Shown here: in pieces, positions 1 through 9,071 of the stretch
How the letters are laid out: every line of letters begins with the position of its first letter
Position numbering within the stretch: position 1 is the stretch's first letter
Assembly (NCBI GenBank): GCA_963753135.1
Contig: CAVWBA010000024.1
Span: forward strand, 62,001 to 126,000
DNA length: 64,000 bases
Reading direction: 5' to 3'
Source: Roseiarcus sp963753135
GTDB lineage: Bacteria; Pseudomonadota; Alphaproteobacteria; Rhizobiales; Beijerinckiaceae
Translations under genes and position numbers: made by a program
Notes under the pieces: model-generated
Database searches by the model: none
Told to the model about the DNA's origin: nothing
What the model saw: only the letters and a program-made list of their open reading frames with translations

Positions 1-585
1 GGCCTCGGCGTTCGCACCGCCGCCATTCGCAGCGTCAACATTCAAGGCGCGCTGACCAACACCGGCAACCAGCTCGATCTTGCGGTCCAGGGGCGCGGCT
101 GGTTTCAGGTGACGACGCCGAATGGCGACACCGTCTACACGCGCGACGGCGCGTTCAACACCAATGCGAACGGCCAGCTTGTCACCATGGACGGCTATCA
201 AGTGAACCCGTCGATCCTCGTTCCCCAGACGGCGACCGCCGTGACCGTCAGCCAGACCGGTCTCGTGACCGCGACAGTTCCCGGCCAGTCGACGCCCCAG
301 CAGGTCGGCCAGTTGACGATCGCGAACTTCGTCAACGAAGCCGGTCTCCTGGCGCTTGGCGGCAACTACTTCCAGCAGACGGCCGCGTCCGGCCAGCCGA
401 CCGTCGGCGTTCCGGGCGACACAGCGTTTGGGATCATCCAGCAGGGCTATGTCGAGGCTTCCAACGTCGATCCCGTGACCGAGATCACCAACCTCATTGC
501 CGCTCAGCGCGCCTATGAAATGAACTCCAAGGTCATCCAGGCCGCAGACCAGATGTCCGGCACAATCTCCAACCTGCGCAGCTAG
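1..585 (+). CDS. flgG: Flagellar distal rod protein FlgG (3' part only)
   Basis: The last 194 codons of FlgG; the start lies before base 1. FlgG polymerises into the distal rod that runs through the P and L rings to the hook. The frame is open from the first base. It shows the family block TGNQLDLAVQGRGWF near the left edge, the motif YTRDGAF that follows it in rod and hook proteins, and the C-terminal coil block QRAYEMNSKVIQAADQM just before the stop. It is the first visible gene of a plus-strand flagellar operon and is followed 21 bases later by flgA. The family assignment is secure; only the N-terminus is missing. Confidence 0.96.
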   Translation, partial: GLGVRTAAIRSVNIQGALTNTGNQLDLAVQGRGWFQVTTPNGDTVYTRDGAFNTNANGQLVTMDGYQVNPSILVPQTATAVTVSQTGLVTATVPGQSTPQQVGQLTIANFVNEAGLLALGGNYFQQTAASGQPTVGVPGDTAFGIIQQGYVEASNVDPVTEITNLIAAQRAYEMNSKVIQAADQMSGTISNLRS

Positions 586-606
586 ACCAAACCTCGGAGC
601 CGATCC

Positions 607-1077
607 ATGCGCCTGACGCAAGCCCGGCCGCTTCTCAAGGCGGCGATTGTCGTGTTCGCGGCGGCTTGCGCCTCGCCTTCTTCTGCGCAGGAAGACCCCG
701 TCCCGACCCCGAAGGCGGTGATCTATCCCGGCGACTTAATCCGTGACGAGATGCTCGTCGACGTTCCCAACCCGGCGCGCGACGGATCGGGGCCGTTCGT
801 CAATTCGCGCTCGCTCATCGTCGGCAAGGCCGCGCGGCTCACCCTGCTCCCCGGGCACGCGATTCCATTTTCGGGCGTCTCCAATCGCAAGCTCGTTTCC
901 AATGGCGCCGAGGTCAGGCTCGTCTTTTCCGAGGGCGGTCTCATCATCACGACCACGGGCTCGGCGCTGCAAGACGGCTCGATCGGAGACATCGTCAAGG
1001 TTCGTAACGAGGACAGCGGCGTCACAGTGACCGGCGCCGTCCAGCCGGATGGCTCGGTCCAAGTGAGCGGGGGATGA
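607..1077 (+). CDS. flgA: Flagellar P-ring assembly chaperone FlgA
   Basis: A 156-residue exported protein. Residues 1-27 form a signal peptide (basic start, hydrophobic AAIVVFAAACA, then SSAQ), so it acts in the periplasm. FlgA is the chaperone that lets FlgI assemble into the P ring around the rod. The C-terminal half has the SAF-like beta-rich pattern of FlgA, including the GHAIPFSGVSNRKLV stretch. A CGGAG ribosome site sits eight bases before the ATG. Its stop overlaps the start of flgI (ATGA), as expected for translationally coupled partners. It is the short alphaproteobacterial form, shorter than the enterobacterial protein. Confidence 0.93.
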   Translation: MRLTQARPLLKAAIVVFAAACASPSSAQEDPVPTPKAVIYPGDLIRDEMLVDVPNPARDGSGPFVNSRSLIVGKAARLTLLPGHAIPFSGVSNRKLVSNGAEVRLVFSEGGLIITTTGSALQDGSIGDIVKVRNEDSGVTVTGAVQPDGSVQVSGG

Positions 1078-2168
1078 TGCGGCGACTGATTCTGGCGCTT
1101 GCGGTGTGTCTCGCTGCCGCGCCCGCCCTCGCGGCTCGGATCAAGGATATCTCGGTCCTGAATAGCGCCCACGACAGTCAGCTCGTCGGCTACGGCCTCG
1201 TGGTTGGTCTGCAGGGCTCGGGCGACACCCTGCGCAATGCGCCCTTCACCGAGCAGTCCGTTCAGGCAATGCTCACGCACCTGGGCCTCGACGTGCATGG
1301 GGCCTCGCTGCGCAACCGCAATGTCGCGTCCGTCATTGTCACTTGTGACCTCTCCGCTGGAATGGAGGTGGGCACGCGAATGGACGTGACCGTCTCGGCG
1401 CTTGGCGACGCGCCATCCTTGATGGGCGGGACGCTGCTGCTCACCCAGCTCCAGGCGGCGGACGGAACGATCTATGCAAGCGCGCAAGGCGCAGTCTCGG
1501 TGACCGGATTCGACGCCGTCGGGCAAGGCGAGACGCTGTCGCAAGGCGTGCCGACCGCGGGCCGCATCCCGAATGGCGCAATCGTCGAGCACGAGCTCCC
1601 CGGCTTTGCCGATGAGTTGCGCTCGATGCTCGAATTGAAGAACCCCGACTATACAACCGCAGTCAGGATCGTCGACGCGATCAACGCCTATTCCCGCGAG
1701 CGATTCCGCGCGAGCGCCGCTTATGAAGTCGATAGCCGAAGAGTCGAATTGTTCCGTCCCCGCAGGATCTCGTTTGCCCGGTTCATGGCCGAGATTGGGG
1801 AGCTTCAGGTAGCCCCGGACATGGCCGCGCGCGTCGTTCTCGACGCGCGGACCGGCACGGTGGTCGTTGGTCAGGACGTGCAGATTTCGACGGTCGCGGT
1901 GACCTACGGGACACTGACGGTCCGGGTTAACGAGCAGCCTCGCGTCTCCCAGCCGGCCCCGTTCTCGAACGGCAGGACCGTCGTCACGCCCAACACCAGG
2001 ATCGATGTTGAGCAGAGTGGCGGACCCATCGCCATTGTCGGCGGGTCGAGCTTGAGAGCTTTGGTCAGCGGCTTGAACCGGATCGGCGTCAAGCCGCCGG
2101 GCATCATCGCGATCCTCCAGGCGATCAAAACCGCAGGCGCGCTGCAGGCGGATCTCGTCATTCAGTGA
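1074..2168 (+). CDS. flgI: Flagellar P-ring protein FlgI
   Basis: A 364-residue precursor of the P-ring subunit that forms the bushing in the peptidoglycan layer. Residues 1-20 are a signal peptide ending PALA, and the mature protein starts ARIKDIS. Family landmarks are LVGYGLVVGLQGSGD near residue 40 and the C-terminal block AIVGGSSLRALVSGLN followed by GVKPPGIIAILQAIK. The length matches the family. The start overlaps the flgA stop by four bases; an alternative ATG lies one codon later. The 95 bases to the next gene hold only a GC-rich stretch without a clear terminator, so transcription probably continues. Confidence 0.97.
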   Translation: MMRRLILALAVCLAAAPALAARIKDISVLNSAHDSQLVGYGLVVGLQGSGDTLRNAPFTEQSVQAMLTHLGLDVHGASLRNRNVASVIVTCDLSAGMEVGTRMDVTVSALGDAPSLMGGTLLLTQLQAADGTIYASAQGAVSVTGFDAVGQGETLSQGVPTAGRIPNGAIVEHELPGFADELRSMLELKNPDYTTAVRIVDAINAYSRERFRASAAYEVDSRRVELFRPRRISFARFMAEIGELQVAPDMAARVVLDARTGTVVVGQDVQISTVAVTYGTLTVRVNEQPRVSQPAPFSNGRTVVTPNTRIDVEQSGGPIAIVGGSSLRALVSGLNRIGVKPPGIIAILQAIKTAGALQADLVIQ

Positions 2169-2263
2169 CGGGCCGGCCCGGCGCGGGGTGAGCCCGCGTT
2201 GACCTAAGTCAGCCCAGCGCAAGCCACACGGTCGAGCATCATGCCCATCCTAGAGGCCGACAC

Positions 2264-2845
2264 ATGCCATCTCCTTCGCTGCCGCAACGCTTGACGGCCC
2301 GATCTTGTGGCGCGCGCGTGGCGCTTAGCGTCGCCGTCGTTCTCCTGGCCTCTCCCGTGTTTGCTCAGGACGGGCGGACGCACGAGAAGGGGAAGCCAAA
2401 AGCCACGGCCGACAAAGCGCCGGATATAGCCATTGCAAACAAAGCGCCGGATATCGAAGCCAGCCGCTTCTGCGCCAACGCCGGCCCGTCGATCGCCGAG
2501 GCGCGCATCGCCTGGGAGAGGAAACAGCTCGGTGATCTCGACGCGCAGGTCAAGCAGCGATTGGCCGATCTCGAAAAAGCGGAAGCCTCAGTGCAGGAGT
2601 GGGTGGCCAAGCGAGACGCAATGCTCAAGTCGGCGAGCGACGACCTGGTCGCCATTTACGCCAAAATGCAGCCGGAGACGGCCGCCACTCAGATCGCCGC
2701 AATGGACGACCAAATGGCGGCGGCGATCTTGGGCAAACTTAAATCGGGCGCGGCGGGGGCCATCCTCAATGAGATGGAGGCGGACCGAGCGAGCAAGCTT
2801 GCAATCGTTCTTTCGGGCGCGAATGGCGCGGGGAAAAAGTCCTGA
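2264..2845 (+). CDS. motE: MotE-like periplasmic flagellar motility chaperone
   Basis: A 193-residue exported protein in the position that motE holds in rhizobia, between flgI and flgH. In Sinorhizobium MotE is a periplasmic chaperone for the motor protein MotC. Residues 1-34 are a signal peptide ending SPVFA. A helical, charged coiled-coil segment covers about residues 80-125. It is followed by an MgtE-N-like domain whose landmarks are KMQPETAATQIAAMDD and AAAILGKLKSGAAGAILNEM. Four cysteine-poor N-terminal repeats (KAPDIAIANKAPDIEA) are unusual. The stop overlaps the flgH start. The assignment rests on domain and gene order. Motor genes themselves are not in this window. Confidence 0.8.
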   Translation: MPSPSLPQRLTARSCGARVALSVAVVLLASPVFAQDGRTHEKGKPKATADKAPDIAIANKAPDIEASRFCANAGPSIAEARIAWERKQLGDLDAQVKQRLADLEKAEASVQEWVAKRDAMLKSASDDLVAIYAKMQPETAATQIAAMDDQMAAAILGKLKSGAAGAILNEMEADRASKLAIVLSGANGAGKKS

Positions 2846-3558
2846 TGCGGCTCGTTCTGCCGCCGCTGTTGCTGGCGATCGCAGTGTCGATGAGCGGCTG
2901 CTGGACGAGCGCCAGCGAATTCATGCGCGAACCCTTCTTCTCGCCTGTCGGCTCAGGGCTCGTCACAGAGGAGACGGCGAGCATCCAAAGCGCGAAAGTG
3001 CTTCCCATGCCTCCACCTTCCGGAAATGGAACGCCGCCGTCCCTCTACAGCCAGCCGCGCATCGCCAATGTCGGCGACATCGTGCGGGTGCTCATTTCGA
3101 TCAACGACAAGGCGACGCTTGGCAACGCGTCGGGCCGCTCGCAGACGACTACCGATAGCGGCGTGATCGACTTTGGCTACAACAATGGCTCGTCATCGGG
3201 GTCATCCAACCAGCCAGCCAAACTTCAGGGCGACCTCACGTCCTCAGCCTCGACTCAGGGTACGGGAAACATCGACCGGTCCGAGCAGATTCAGGTGTCG
3301 GTGGCGGCGGTCGTCACCCGTGTCCTTCCCAACGGCAATCTTGTCATCTCAGGATCGCAGGAAGTGCGCGTCAATTACGAGATGCGCCAGCTGACCGTGG
3401 CGGGGATCGTAAACCCGCTCGACATCTCGAACAACAACACCGTCGCCTATGACCGGATCGCCGAGGCTCGCATCTCCTATGGCGGCCGTGGGCGTCAGAC
3501 CGACTTCCAGCAACCGGCGTGGGGACAACAGGTCTACGACGCCGTCAGGCCTTTCTAG
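2845..3558 (+). CDS. flgH: Flagellar L-ring lipoprotein FlgH
   Basis: A 237-residue outer-membrane lipoprotein that forms the L ring. The lipobox SMSGC places the lipidated cysteine at residue 19. Family landmarks include NVGDIVRVLISINDKATLGN, the serine/glycine-rich middle part, and the C-terminal pattern NGNLVISGSQEVRVNYE followed by GIVNPLDIS and RISYGGRG. The start overlaps the stop of motE by one base, so translation is coupled. Twelve bases separate it from fliL. Length and motifs are typical and nothing is odd. Confidence 0.96.
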   Translation: MRLVLPPLLLAIAVSMSGCWTSASEFMREPFFSPVGSGLVTEETASIQSAKVLPMPPPSGNGTPPSLYSQPRIANVGDIVRVLISINDKATLGNASGRSQTTTDSGVIDFGYNNGSSSGSSNQPAKLQGDLTSSASTQGTGNIDRSEQIQVSVAAVVTRVLPNGNLVISGSQEVRVNYEMRQLTVAGIVNPLDISNNNTVAYDRIAEARISYGGRGRQTDFQQPAWGQQVYDAVRPF

Positions 3559-3570
3559 CTGGAGCGGCTC

Positions 3571-4047
3571 ATGTCTGATTCCGCCTCGGCCCAAGGCGTC
3601 GCCGCGAAGAGGTCGCCGCGGGGATCACTGATCGAAATGGCGATTGTGATCGGTCTCGCCCTCTGCGCCGGGGCGGCCTTCGAGGCGTTGCGCCCGACCT
3701 CTGCCGCAGGACCGGACAAGGCGGTGGTAACCCCGGCCGACGCGCCAGTCGAGACGGCGACAATTGTCGATTTGCCGCCGATCGTCACCAACCTGGGCGC
3801 GCCGCAGGACACGTGGGTTCGGCTCGAAGGGTCGATCATTTTTGACCCCAAGGCCTTGGCCCATCCCGAAGCCGTGGCGGGCCAAATTGGCGACGACGTC
3901 CTCGCCTATCTCAGGACCGTCTCCTTGCATCAGCTTGAAGGGCCGATCGGCCTCGAAAACATTCGCCAAGACCTCAACGAGCGGGCGGCGACGCGCAGCG
4001 GGGGCAAGGTGCGCGCGTTCGTGATCCGAACATTGGTGGTGCAATGA
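3571..4047 (+). CDS. fliL: Flagellar basal body-associated protein FliL
   Basis: A 158-residue inner-membrane protein that associates with the stator around the MS ring. It has a short cytoplasmic N-terminus, one membrane helix at about residues 21-38, and a periplasmic domain. The FliL C-terminal features are visible: an LPPIVTNL strand, an EGSIIFDP strand, and the ending GKVRAFVIRTLVVQ. It sits between flgH and fliP, as in other Hyphomicrobiales, and its stop overlaps the fliP start (ATGA). The sequence is divergent, so the name relies on position as well as fold. Confidence 0.88.
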   Translation: MSDSASAQGVAAKRSPRGSLIEMAIVIGLALCAGAAFEALRPTSAAGPDKAVVTPADAPVETATIVDLPPIVTNLGAPQDTWVRLEGSIIFDPKALAHPEAVAGQIGDDVLAYLRTVSLHQLEGPIGLENIRQDLNERAATRSGGKVRAFVIRTLVVQ

Positions 4048-4778
4048 GACGGGCAATCTGCTTCATCGCCGCGCTTCTGGCGGCAAGCTCTCCGGCGGCG
4101 GCTCAGAGCGTCGATCTGAATTCCTTGATTCCCGCCGGCGGGGCCACCGCAAGCGGCCGCATCATCGAGCTCGTCGCGATTTTAACCGTGCTGTCGATCG
4201 CGCCCGGCCTTCTCATCATGGTCACAAGCTTCACGCGCTTCATCGTGGCGCTTTCATTTCTGCGCTCCGGGCTCGGCTTGCAGAGCGCGCCGGCCAATCT
4301 CGTCCTCATCAGCCTGTCGCTGTTCATGACCTTCTTTGTCATGGCGCCGACCTTCGACCGCGCCTGGCAAAACGGCCTGAAGCCGCTCATGGACAATCAG
4401 ATCAGTCAGCAGCAGGCGCTGGCCGCAGTCGCCGAGCCGTTCCGGGAATTCATGCTCAGCCAGGTTCGGGAAAAGGATATGGCGCTGTTCGAGAGCCTGT
4501 CCAAAGGGCGTTTCGACGTCACCGACCGCTCGAAAGCGGACTTGCGGCTCCTCATCCCGGCCTTCATGATTTCCGAGCTCCGACGAGGCTTCGAGATCGG
4601 GTTCCTGATCGTGTTGCCGTTCCTGGTCATCGACATGATCGTCGCGACGCTGACGATGTCGATGGGCATGATGATGCTGCCTCCCTCGGTCATCTCGCTC
4701 CCCGTCAAGATCCTGTTCTTCGTGCTGATCGACGGCTGGAACCTCTTGATCGGAAGTCTGGTGCGCTCGGCAAGCTGA
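4044..4778 (+). CDS. fliP: Flagellar export gate protein FliP
   Basis: A 244-residue core subunit of the type III export gate, which with FliQ and FliR forms the pore under the MS ring. It has an N-terminal signal peptide (cut near SPAAAQ) and four membrane helices. The FliP signatures TSFTRFIVALSFLRSGLG and FLIVLPFLVIDMIVATLTMS are clear, and the C-terminus has KILFFVLIDGWNLL. Length fits the family. An 81-base gap without a terminator separates it from flgE. Confidence 0.97.
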   Translation: MRRAICFIAALLAASSPAAAQSVDLNSLIPAGGATASGRIIELVAILTVLSIAPGLLIMVTSFTRFIVALSFLRSGLGLQSAPANLVLISLSLFMTFFVMAPTFDRAWQNGLKPLMDNQISQQQALAAVAEPFREFMLSQVREKDMALFESLSKGRFDVTDRSKADLRLLIPAFMISELRRGFEIGFLIVLPFLVIDMIVATLTMSMGMMMLPPSVISLPVKILFFVLIDGWNLLIGSLVRSAS

Positions 4779-4859
4779 TCGAGCGCCTGAGGGTCCATCG
4801 GCGCCAGCCTCGCGCAAGGCCGCGCGCCTCAAATAGGCCATCCCCGCGAGGAGTTCTCC

Positions 4860-6104
4860 ATGAGCATTCTCAACACCAGCGTTTCGGGCATGCAGGCCGA
4901 TTCGAACTGGCTGTCGACGATTTCCCAGAATGTCGCCAACTCCAACACCAGCGGCTACAAGAATGTCGAGACGGACTTCTCAACTCTGGTCGATCAGATC
5001 GCCAACGGGTCCCAGGATTTCGGCGGCGTCTCTACGAGCCAAATCTCGCTCAACTCGCTCCAGGGCGCCGTCGTTTCCTCTTCAACCGAGACCAACCTCG
5101 CCGTCCAGGGCTCCGGGTACTTCGTCGTTTCCGACTCCAGCGGCACGCTCTATTTGACGCGCAACGGGTCCTTCACGCCTGACGCGTCTGGCAACCTCGT
5201 CAATAGCTCCGGCTACTACTTGATGGCGGCGAACGTGCAGAACGGCGCTTCGCCGCTCGCCGCGAATTCGCTGACCGACCTTGAGAAGGTGAACGTCGTC
5301 AACGCCGGGCAGACCGCGACAGCGACCACCGCAGGCTCGTTGACCGCCAATCTGCCGTCCACGGCCACCCCAGTCGCCGCCGCCAATCTGCCGTCCGCCA
5401 ATTCGCCGAGCTCAGTCTATACCGAGGCGACGTCGCTGGTCGTCTACGACAATCTCGGCGGCTCGCACACGATCAATCTTTATTTCACCAACACCGGTTC
5501 CAACACCTGGGAGGTGGATGCGTATGATGCGTCGACAGCCTCCGCCAGCGGCGGTTTTCCCTATTCGTCAGGCCCGCTCGCGACTCAAACTCTCACCTTC
5601 AATCCGACGACCGGCGCGCTCAGCTCCGGCTCGCCCCTTTCGATCGCCGTGCCGAACGGGCAGACGATGAGCCTTGATCTCAGCAACATGACGCAGCTTG
5701 CCGCGGGGTTCAACGTGACCGCTGCGACCGCGAACGGGAACGCGCCGAGCGGCATCAGCGGCGTCTCCATCTCGACGAGCGGGTCCTTGACGTTCAACTA
5801 CGCGAACGGGACGTCCGCCGTCGTCTACGACATTCCGCTCGCCAATGTGGTGAGCCCCGACAATCTCGCTTCGGTCAACGGCGGCGCCTATCTGCCGACG
5901 TCTGCTTCGGGCCCCGTATTCCTGGGCACGGCCGGCGGCGCCGGCTTTGGCTCGATCGAAGCCTCGTCGCTGGAAAACTCTACGGTCGACCTGGCCACGG
6001 AACTGACGGACATGATCCAGGCCCAGAGCGCGTATGAAGCCAATTCTAAAGTGTTCCAGACCGGCGCCGACATTCTCGACGTCCTCAACGGGCTGAAGCC
6101 GTAA
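4860..6104 (+). CDS. flgE: Flagellar hook protein FlgE
   Basis: A 414-residue protein that polymerises into the hook. The N-terminal coil block SILNTSVSGMQADSNWL and the NVANSNTSGYKN motif are those of FlgE-family axial proteins. The C-terminal pair LENSTVDLATELTDMIQAQS and YEANSKVFQTGADILDVL forms the matching coil. The middle is serine/threonine/alanine-rich, typical of the variable outer hook domain. A GAGGAG ribosome site lies six bases before the ATG. It opens the second half of the operon, followed by flgK and flgL. Confidence 0.96.
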   Translation: MSILNTSVSGMQADSNWLSTISQNVANSNTSGYKNVETDFSTLVDQIANGSQDFGGVSTSQISLNSLQGAVVSSSTETNLAVQGSGYFVVSDSSGTLYLTRNGSFTPDASGNLVNSSGYYLMAANVQNGASPLAANSLTDLEKVNVVNAGQTATATTAGSLTANLPSTATPVAAANLPSANSPSSVYTEATSLVVYDNLGGSHTINLYFTNTGSNTWEVDAYDASTASASGGFPYSSGPLATQTLTFNPTTGALSSGSPLSIAVPNGQTMSLDLSNMTQLAAGFNVTAATANGNAPSGISGVSISTSGSLTFNYANGTSAVVYDIPLANVVSPDNLASVNGGAYLPTSASGPVFLGTAGGAGFGSIEASSLENSTVDLATELTDMIQAQSAYEANSKVFQTGADILDVLNGLKP

Positions 6105-6127
6105 GGTCGAAAGCCTGAGGAGCTTCG

Positions 6128-7630
6128 ATGAGCCTGTCGACCGCGTTCAACGTCATCAGCTCGTCCTTCGCCGCCAACGCGGCGCAGACGGCTGTCGTCT
6201 CCAACAATATCGCCAACGTCAACACGGCTGGCTATTCGCGCGAGATCGCGAATGTCGTGACGAACTCCTACGGCGGCGCCGATGTGGCCTCAATCACCCG
6301 CGAGGCCAACGCCGCCCTCCTGGAGCAGGTCTCGAGCTCGACCTCGCAAGCGGCGACCCAGCAGGCGATCTCTGATGGATTGACGACGCTCGCCCAAACC
6401 GTCGACGACAGCGCATCGGCTTCCTCAACCTCGGGCGCCGACCAGAACGGCGCCTCACCCTCGGCCATGCTGGCCAACCTGCAAAGCGCGCTGACAACCT
6501 ATGCAGACTCGCCGACCTCATCGTCCGCCGCCGACGCTGCGGTGTCGGCGGCCTCGGATCTCGCGTCGTCGCTTAACGGCGCGAGCGCGACGGTCCAGCA
6601 GGTTCGCGAAACGGCCGACCAGAACATGGCCTCGTCGGTCAGCACCATCAATTCGCTGCTCAATCAGTTCACGGCCGCCAACAACGCCGTCGTCACCGGG
6701 TTGCAGACCGGCGCCAATGTCTCGAGCGCCGAGGATACGCGCGACTCGATCGTGACCCAGCTTGCGCAGCAGATCGGCGTTTCGACGACCGTGGCCGCCA
6801 ACGGCTCGGAGTTGATCTACACCGACAGCGGCGTCACCCTGTTCCAGGACACGCCGCGCACCGTTTCCTTCACCGCCACCCCAACGCTGGTCGATGGCGC
6901 AACTGGCAACGCGGTCACGGTCGGCGGCGTGCCGATCACTGGCGCCAATTCGCCGATGCCCATCCAGTCGGGCGCGCTCGCGGGATACGCTGCGGCGCGG
7001 GATACGCTCGCGCCCGAATATCAGGCCCAGCTCGACCAGATCGCCGGCGGCCTCATCAATGCCTTCGCGGAAAGCGATCAATCGGCAACTCCTACGCTGC
7101 CCTCGCTGCCGGGCCTGTTCACCACGGCGGGAGCGACGAGCCTGCCCTCAATGTCGGCGACGACCGGTCTTGCCGCCGCGATCGAGGTCAATCCGAATGT
7201 CGACTCGTCGCAGGGGGGCGATCCGACGCTGTTGCGCGACGGCGGGATCTCCGACCCCGGGAACCCGGCCTACACCTACAATACGACCGGCGCGGCCAGC
7301 TACACCGGGCGCATCCAGGAGCTCATCGGCGAGATCAGCGCGACGCAGAGTTTCGACCCGTCCGCAGGCCTCAACTCATCGGCTAGCCTCACGGACTACG
7401 CCAACGCCTCGGTCAGCTGGCTGCAAGCCCAGAACCAGCAGGCGAGCGACGCGTCCTCCTATCAAAGCGCGGTCGCAACGCAGGCGACGTCAGCGCTGTC
7501 GAACGCAACCGGCGTCAATCTGGACGCTGAAATGACGAACATGCTGAACCTCGAAAATTCCTACGCTTCGACGGCGAAGCTATTGACGACCGTCAACAGC
7601 ATGTTCTCAGCCCTGTTGCAGGCGGCATGA
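6128..7630 (+). CDS. flgK: Hook-filament junction protein FlgK
   Basis: A 500-residue first junction protein between hook and filament. The N-terminus carries VVSNNIANVNTAGYSRE, the FlgK form of the axial motif. The C-terminus ends with VNLDAEMTNMLNLENSYAST and the coil AKLLTTVNSMFSALLQ. The centre is long and rich in alanine, serine and threonine. A GAGGAG site precedes the start. The stop overlaps the flgL start as ATGA, consistent with the paired need for both proteins. Confidence 0.95.
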   Translation: MSLSTAFNVISSSFAANAAQTAVVSNNIANVNTAGYSREIANVVTNSYGGADVASITREANAALLEQVSSSTSQAATQQAISDGLTTLAQTVDDSASASSTSGADQNGASPSAMLANLQSALTTYADSPTSSSAADAAVSAASDLASSLNGASATVQQVRETADQNMASSVSTINSLLNQFTAANNAVVTGLQTGANVSSAEDTRDSIVTQLAQQIGVSTTVAANGSELIYTDSGVTLFQDTPRTVSFTATPTLVDGATGNAVTVGGVPITGANSPMPIQSGALAGYAAARDTLAPEYQAQLDQIAGGLINAFAESDQSATPTLPSLPGLFTTAGATSLPSMSATTGLAAAIEVNPNVDSSQGGDPTLLRDGGISDPGNPAYTYNTTGAASYTGRIQELIGEISATQSFDPSAGLNSSASLTDYANASVSWLQAQNQQASDASSYQSAVATQATSALSNATGVNLDAEMTNMLNLENSYASTAKLLTTVNSMFSALLQAA

Positions 7631-8694
7631 CCACCGTAAGCGCAAACTTCGTATCGACCAACTACCTGGCCAACAGCTTGGTGGCGCCGGTCATGCAAGC
7701 TCAGTCACAGCTCACGAGCGCGATGACGGAAATGTCGACTGGCGAATACGCCAATCTCGGTTTGCAGCTCGGCGACCAGTCTGGCTACGAACTCTCGCTC
7801 AAGGAGCAGGTCGGCCAGCTTCAGACGCTGACCACCGGCAACAGCGTCGTGTCGACCAGTCTGTCGACGGCGCAGAACGCGCTCTCGGCCATCCAGACGA
7901 CCGCGCAGACGACGCTCGATAATCTCGTAGGCTCGACGCAGGACGCCAATTCCGACGTCTCGCTTCAGGACATGGGCCAATCGGGGCTGCAGTCGCTGAT
8001 CAGCGGGGCCAATATGACGTCGGGCGACCAATATGTGTTCGGCGGAATCAATTCCGCCGTCGCGCCGATGGCGGACTATTATTCGACCCCGACGTCGGCC
8101 GCCAAGACAGCGATCGACCAGGCTTTTCAGACCACATTCGGCGTCCTGCCGACCGATCCGGCTGCGGCGAACATCTCTGCGTCGGCCATGCAAAGCTTTC
8201 TCTCTGGGCCGTTCGCGGCGCTCTTCCAAAGCGCTTCGTGGAGCACGGACTGGTCGTCAGCCTCGAGCGTCAATACGACCGCCGAGGTCGCGCCCGGTCA
8301 GACCGTCACAACGTCGACCAACGCCAATCAGCCGGGCTTTCAAGAGCTTGCCCAAGCCTACGCTATGCTGAGCGAGTTCGGCGGCTCCGCTCTCAGCAGC
8401 GACGCGCAGCAGGCCGTCGCCACGGCCGCCTCCTCGCTCCTCTCACAGGGCGTGAACTCGATGATCGACCTTCAGGCCGGGCTCGGCTCGAGCCAGAGCG
8501 CCGTCACTGGCGCTACCAATTCGATGAGCTCGCAACTCACGATCCTGCAAGACCAGGTCGGCGCTCTCGACAACGTCAACACGACGGCTACCGCGGCTCA
8601 GATCACCAGCCTGACCAATCAGGTCCAGATGGCCTACGAGCTCACCTCGCGCCTATCGCAGTTGAATTTGGCGCAGTACCTGCCGGTTACCTGA
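7627..8694 (+). CDS. flgL: Hook-filament junction protein FlgL
   Basis: A 355-residue flagellin-like second junction protein. Flagellin-fold landmarks are visible at both ends: an N-terminal coil with LTSAMTEMSTGEYANLGLQL, and a C-terminal coil with TSLTNQVQMAYELTSRLSQL. Position directly after flgK, with a four-base overlap, fixes FlgL rather than a flagellin. No flagellin gene lies in this window. Confidence 0.93.
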   Translation: MTTVSANFVSTNYLANSLVAPVMQAQSQLTSAMTEMSTGEYANLGLQLGDQSGYELSLKEQVGQLQTLTTGNSVVSTSLSTAQNALSAIQTTAQTTLDNLVGSTQDANSDVSLQDMGQSGLQSLISGANMTSGDQYVFGGINSAVAPMADYYSTPTSAAKTAIDQAFQTTFGVLPTDPAAANISASAMQSFLSGPFAALFQSASWSTDWSSASSVNTTAEVAPGQTVTTSTNANQPGFQELAQAYAMLSEFGGSALSSDAQQAVATAASSLLSQGVNSMIDLQAGLGSSQSAVTGATNSMSSQLTILQDQVGALDNVNTTATAAQITSLTNQVQMAYELTSRLSQLNLAQYLPVT

Positions 8695-8710
8695 TACGCG
8701 AAGGGGCGCG

Positions 8711-9058
8711 ATGTACGAATTTGCTTACAACGACGTGATCGAAGAATCCCGCCAGACGATGCGCACCCGCGAGCGCGCGGCGATGGATCGCGTGATCGGG
8801 ATGCTGCGCGCGGCTCAGGAGAAGGGTCCGCAGTCGCGCGAGCGAATTGACGCTCTGTTCTATCTGCGCCGCCTATGGACGATTTTCATCGACGACCTCA
8901 AGAACCCGAACAACGAGTTGTCGGATCAGCTCAGAGCCGGAATCCTCTCGATCGGCATCTGGATGATGAAGGAGATCGACCGCGTGCGCGATGGCCTGAC
9001 CAACGACCTGACGCCCATGATTGAAATCAACGAGCTGATCCGCGACGGGCTGAAGTGA
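8711..9058 (+). CDS. flaF: Flagellar biosynthesis regulator FlaF
   Basis: A 115-residue protein of the FlaF family, found almost only in Alphaproteobacteria. FlaF assists flagellin synthesis and secretion and acts with FlbT. It shows the family pattern of a tyrosine-rich start (MYEFAYNDV), a central LRRLWTIFIDDLKNPNNEL, and the ISIGIWMMKEIDRVRDG helix. It is followed after 13 bases by flbT, the usual pair. An AAGGGG ribosome site precedes the ATG. Confidence 0.93.
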   Translation: MYEFAYNDVIEESRQTMRTRERAAMDRVIGMLRAAQEKGPQSRERIDALFYLRRLWTIFIDDLKNPNNELSDQLRAGILSIGIWMMKEIDRVRDGLTNDLTPMIEINELIRDGLK

Positions 9059-9071
9059 GGGTCATTGCGGC

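Noticed and set aside
723..2222. 499-codon open frame on the minus strand across flgA and flgI
   Set aside because: It is the antisense shadow of two well-supported genes, rich in arginine, with no recognisable motif or ribosome site.
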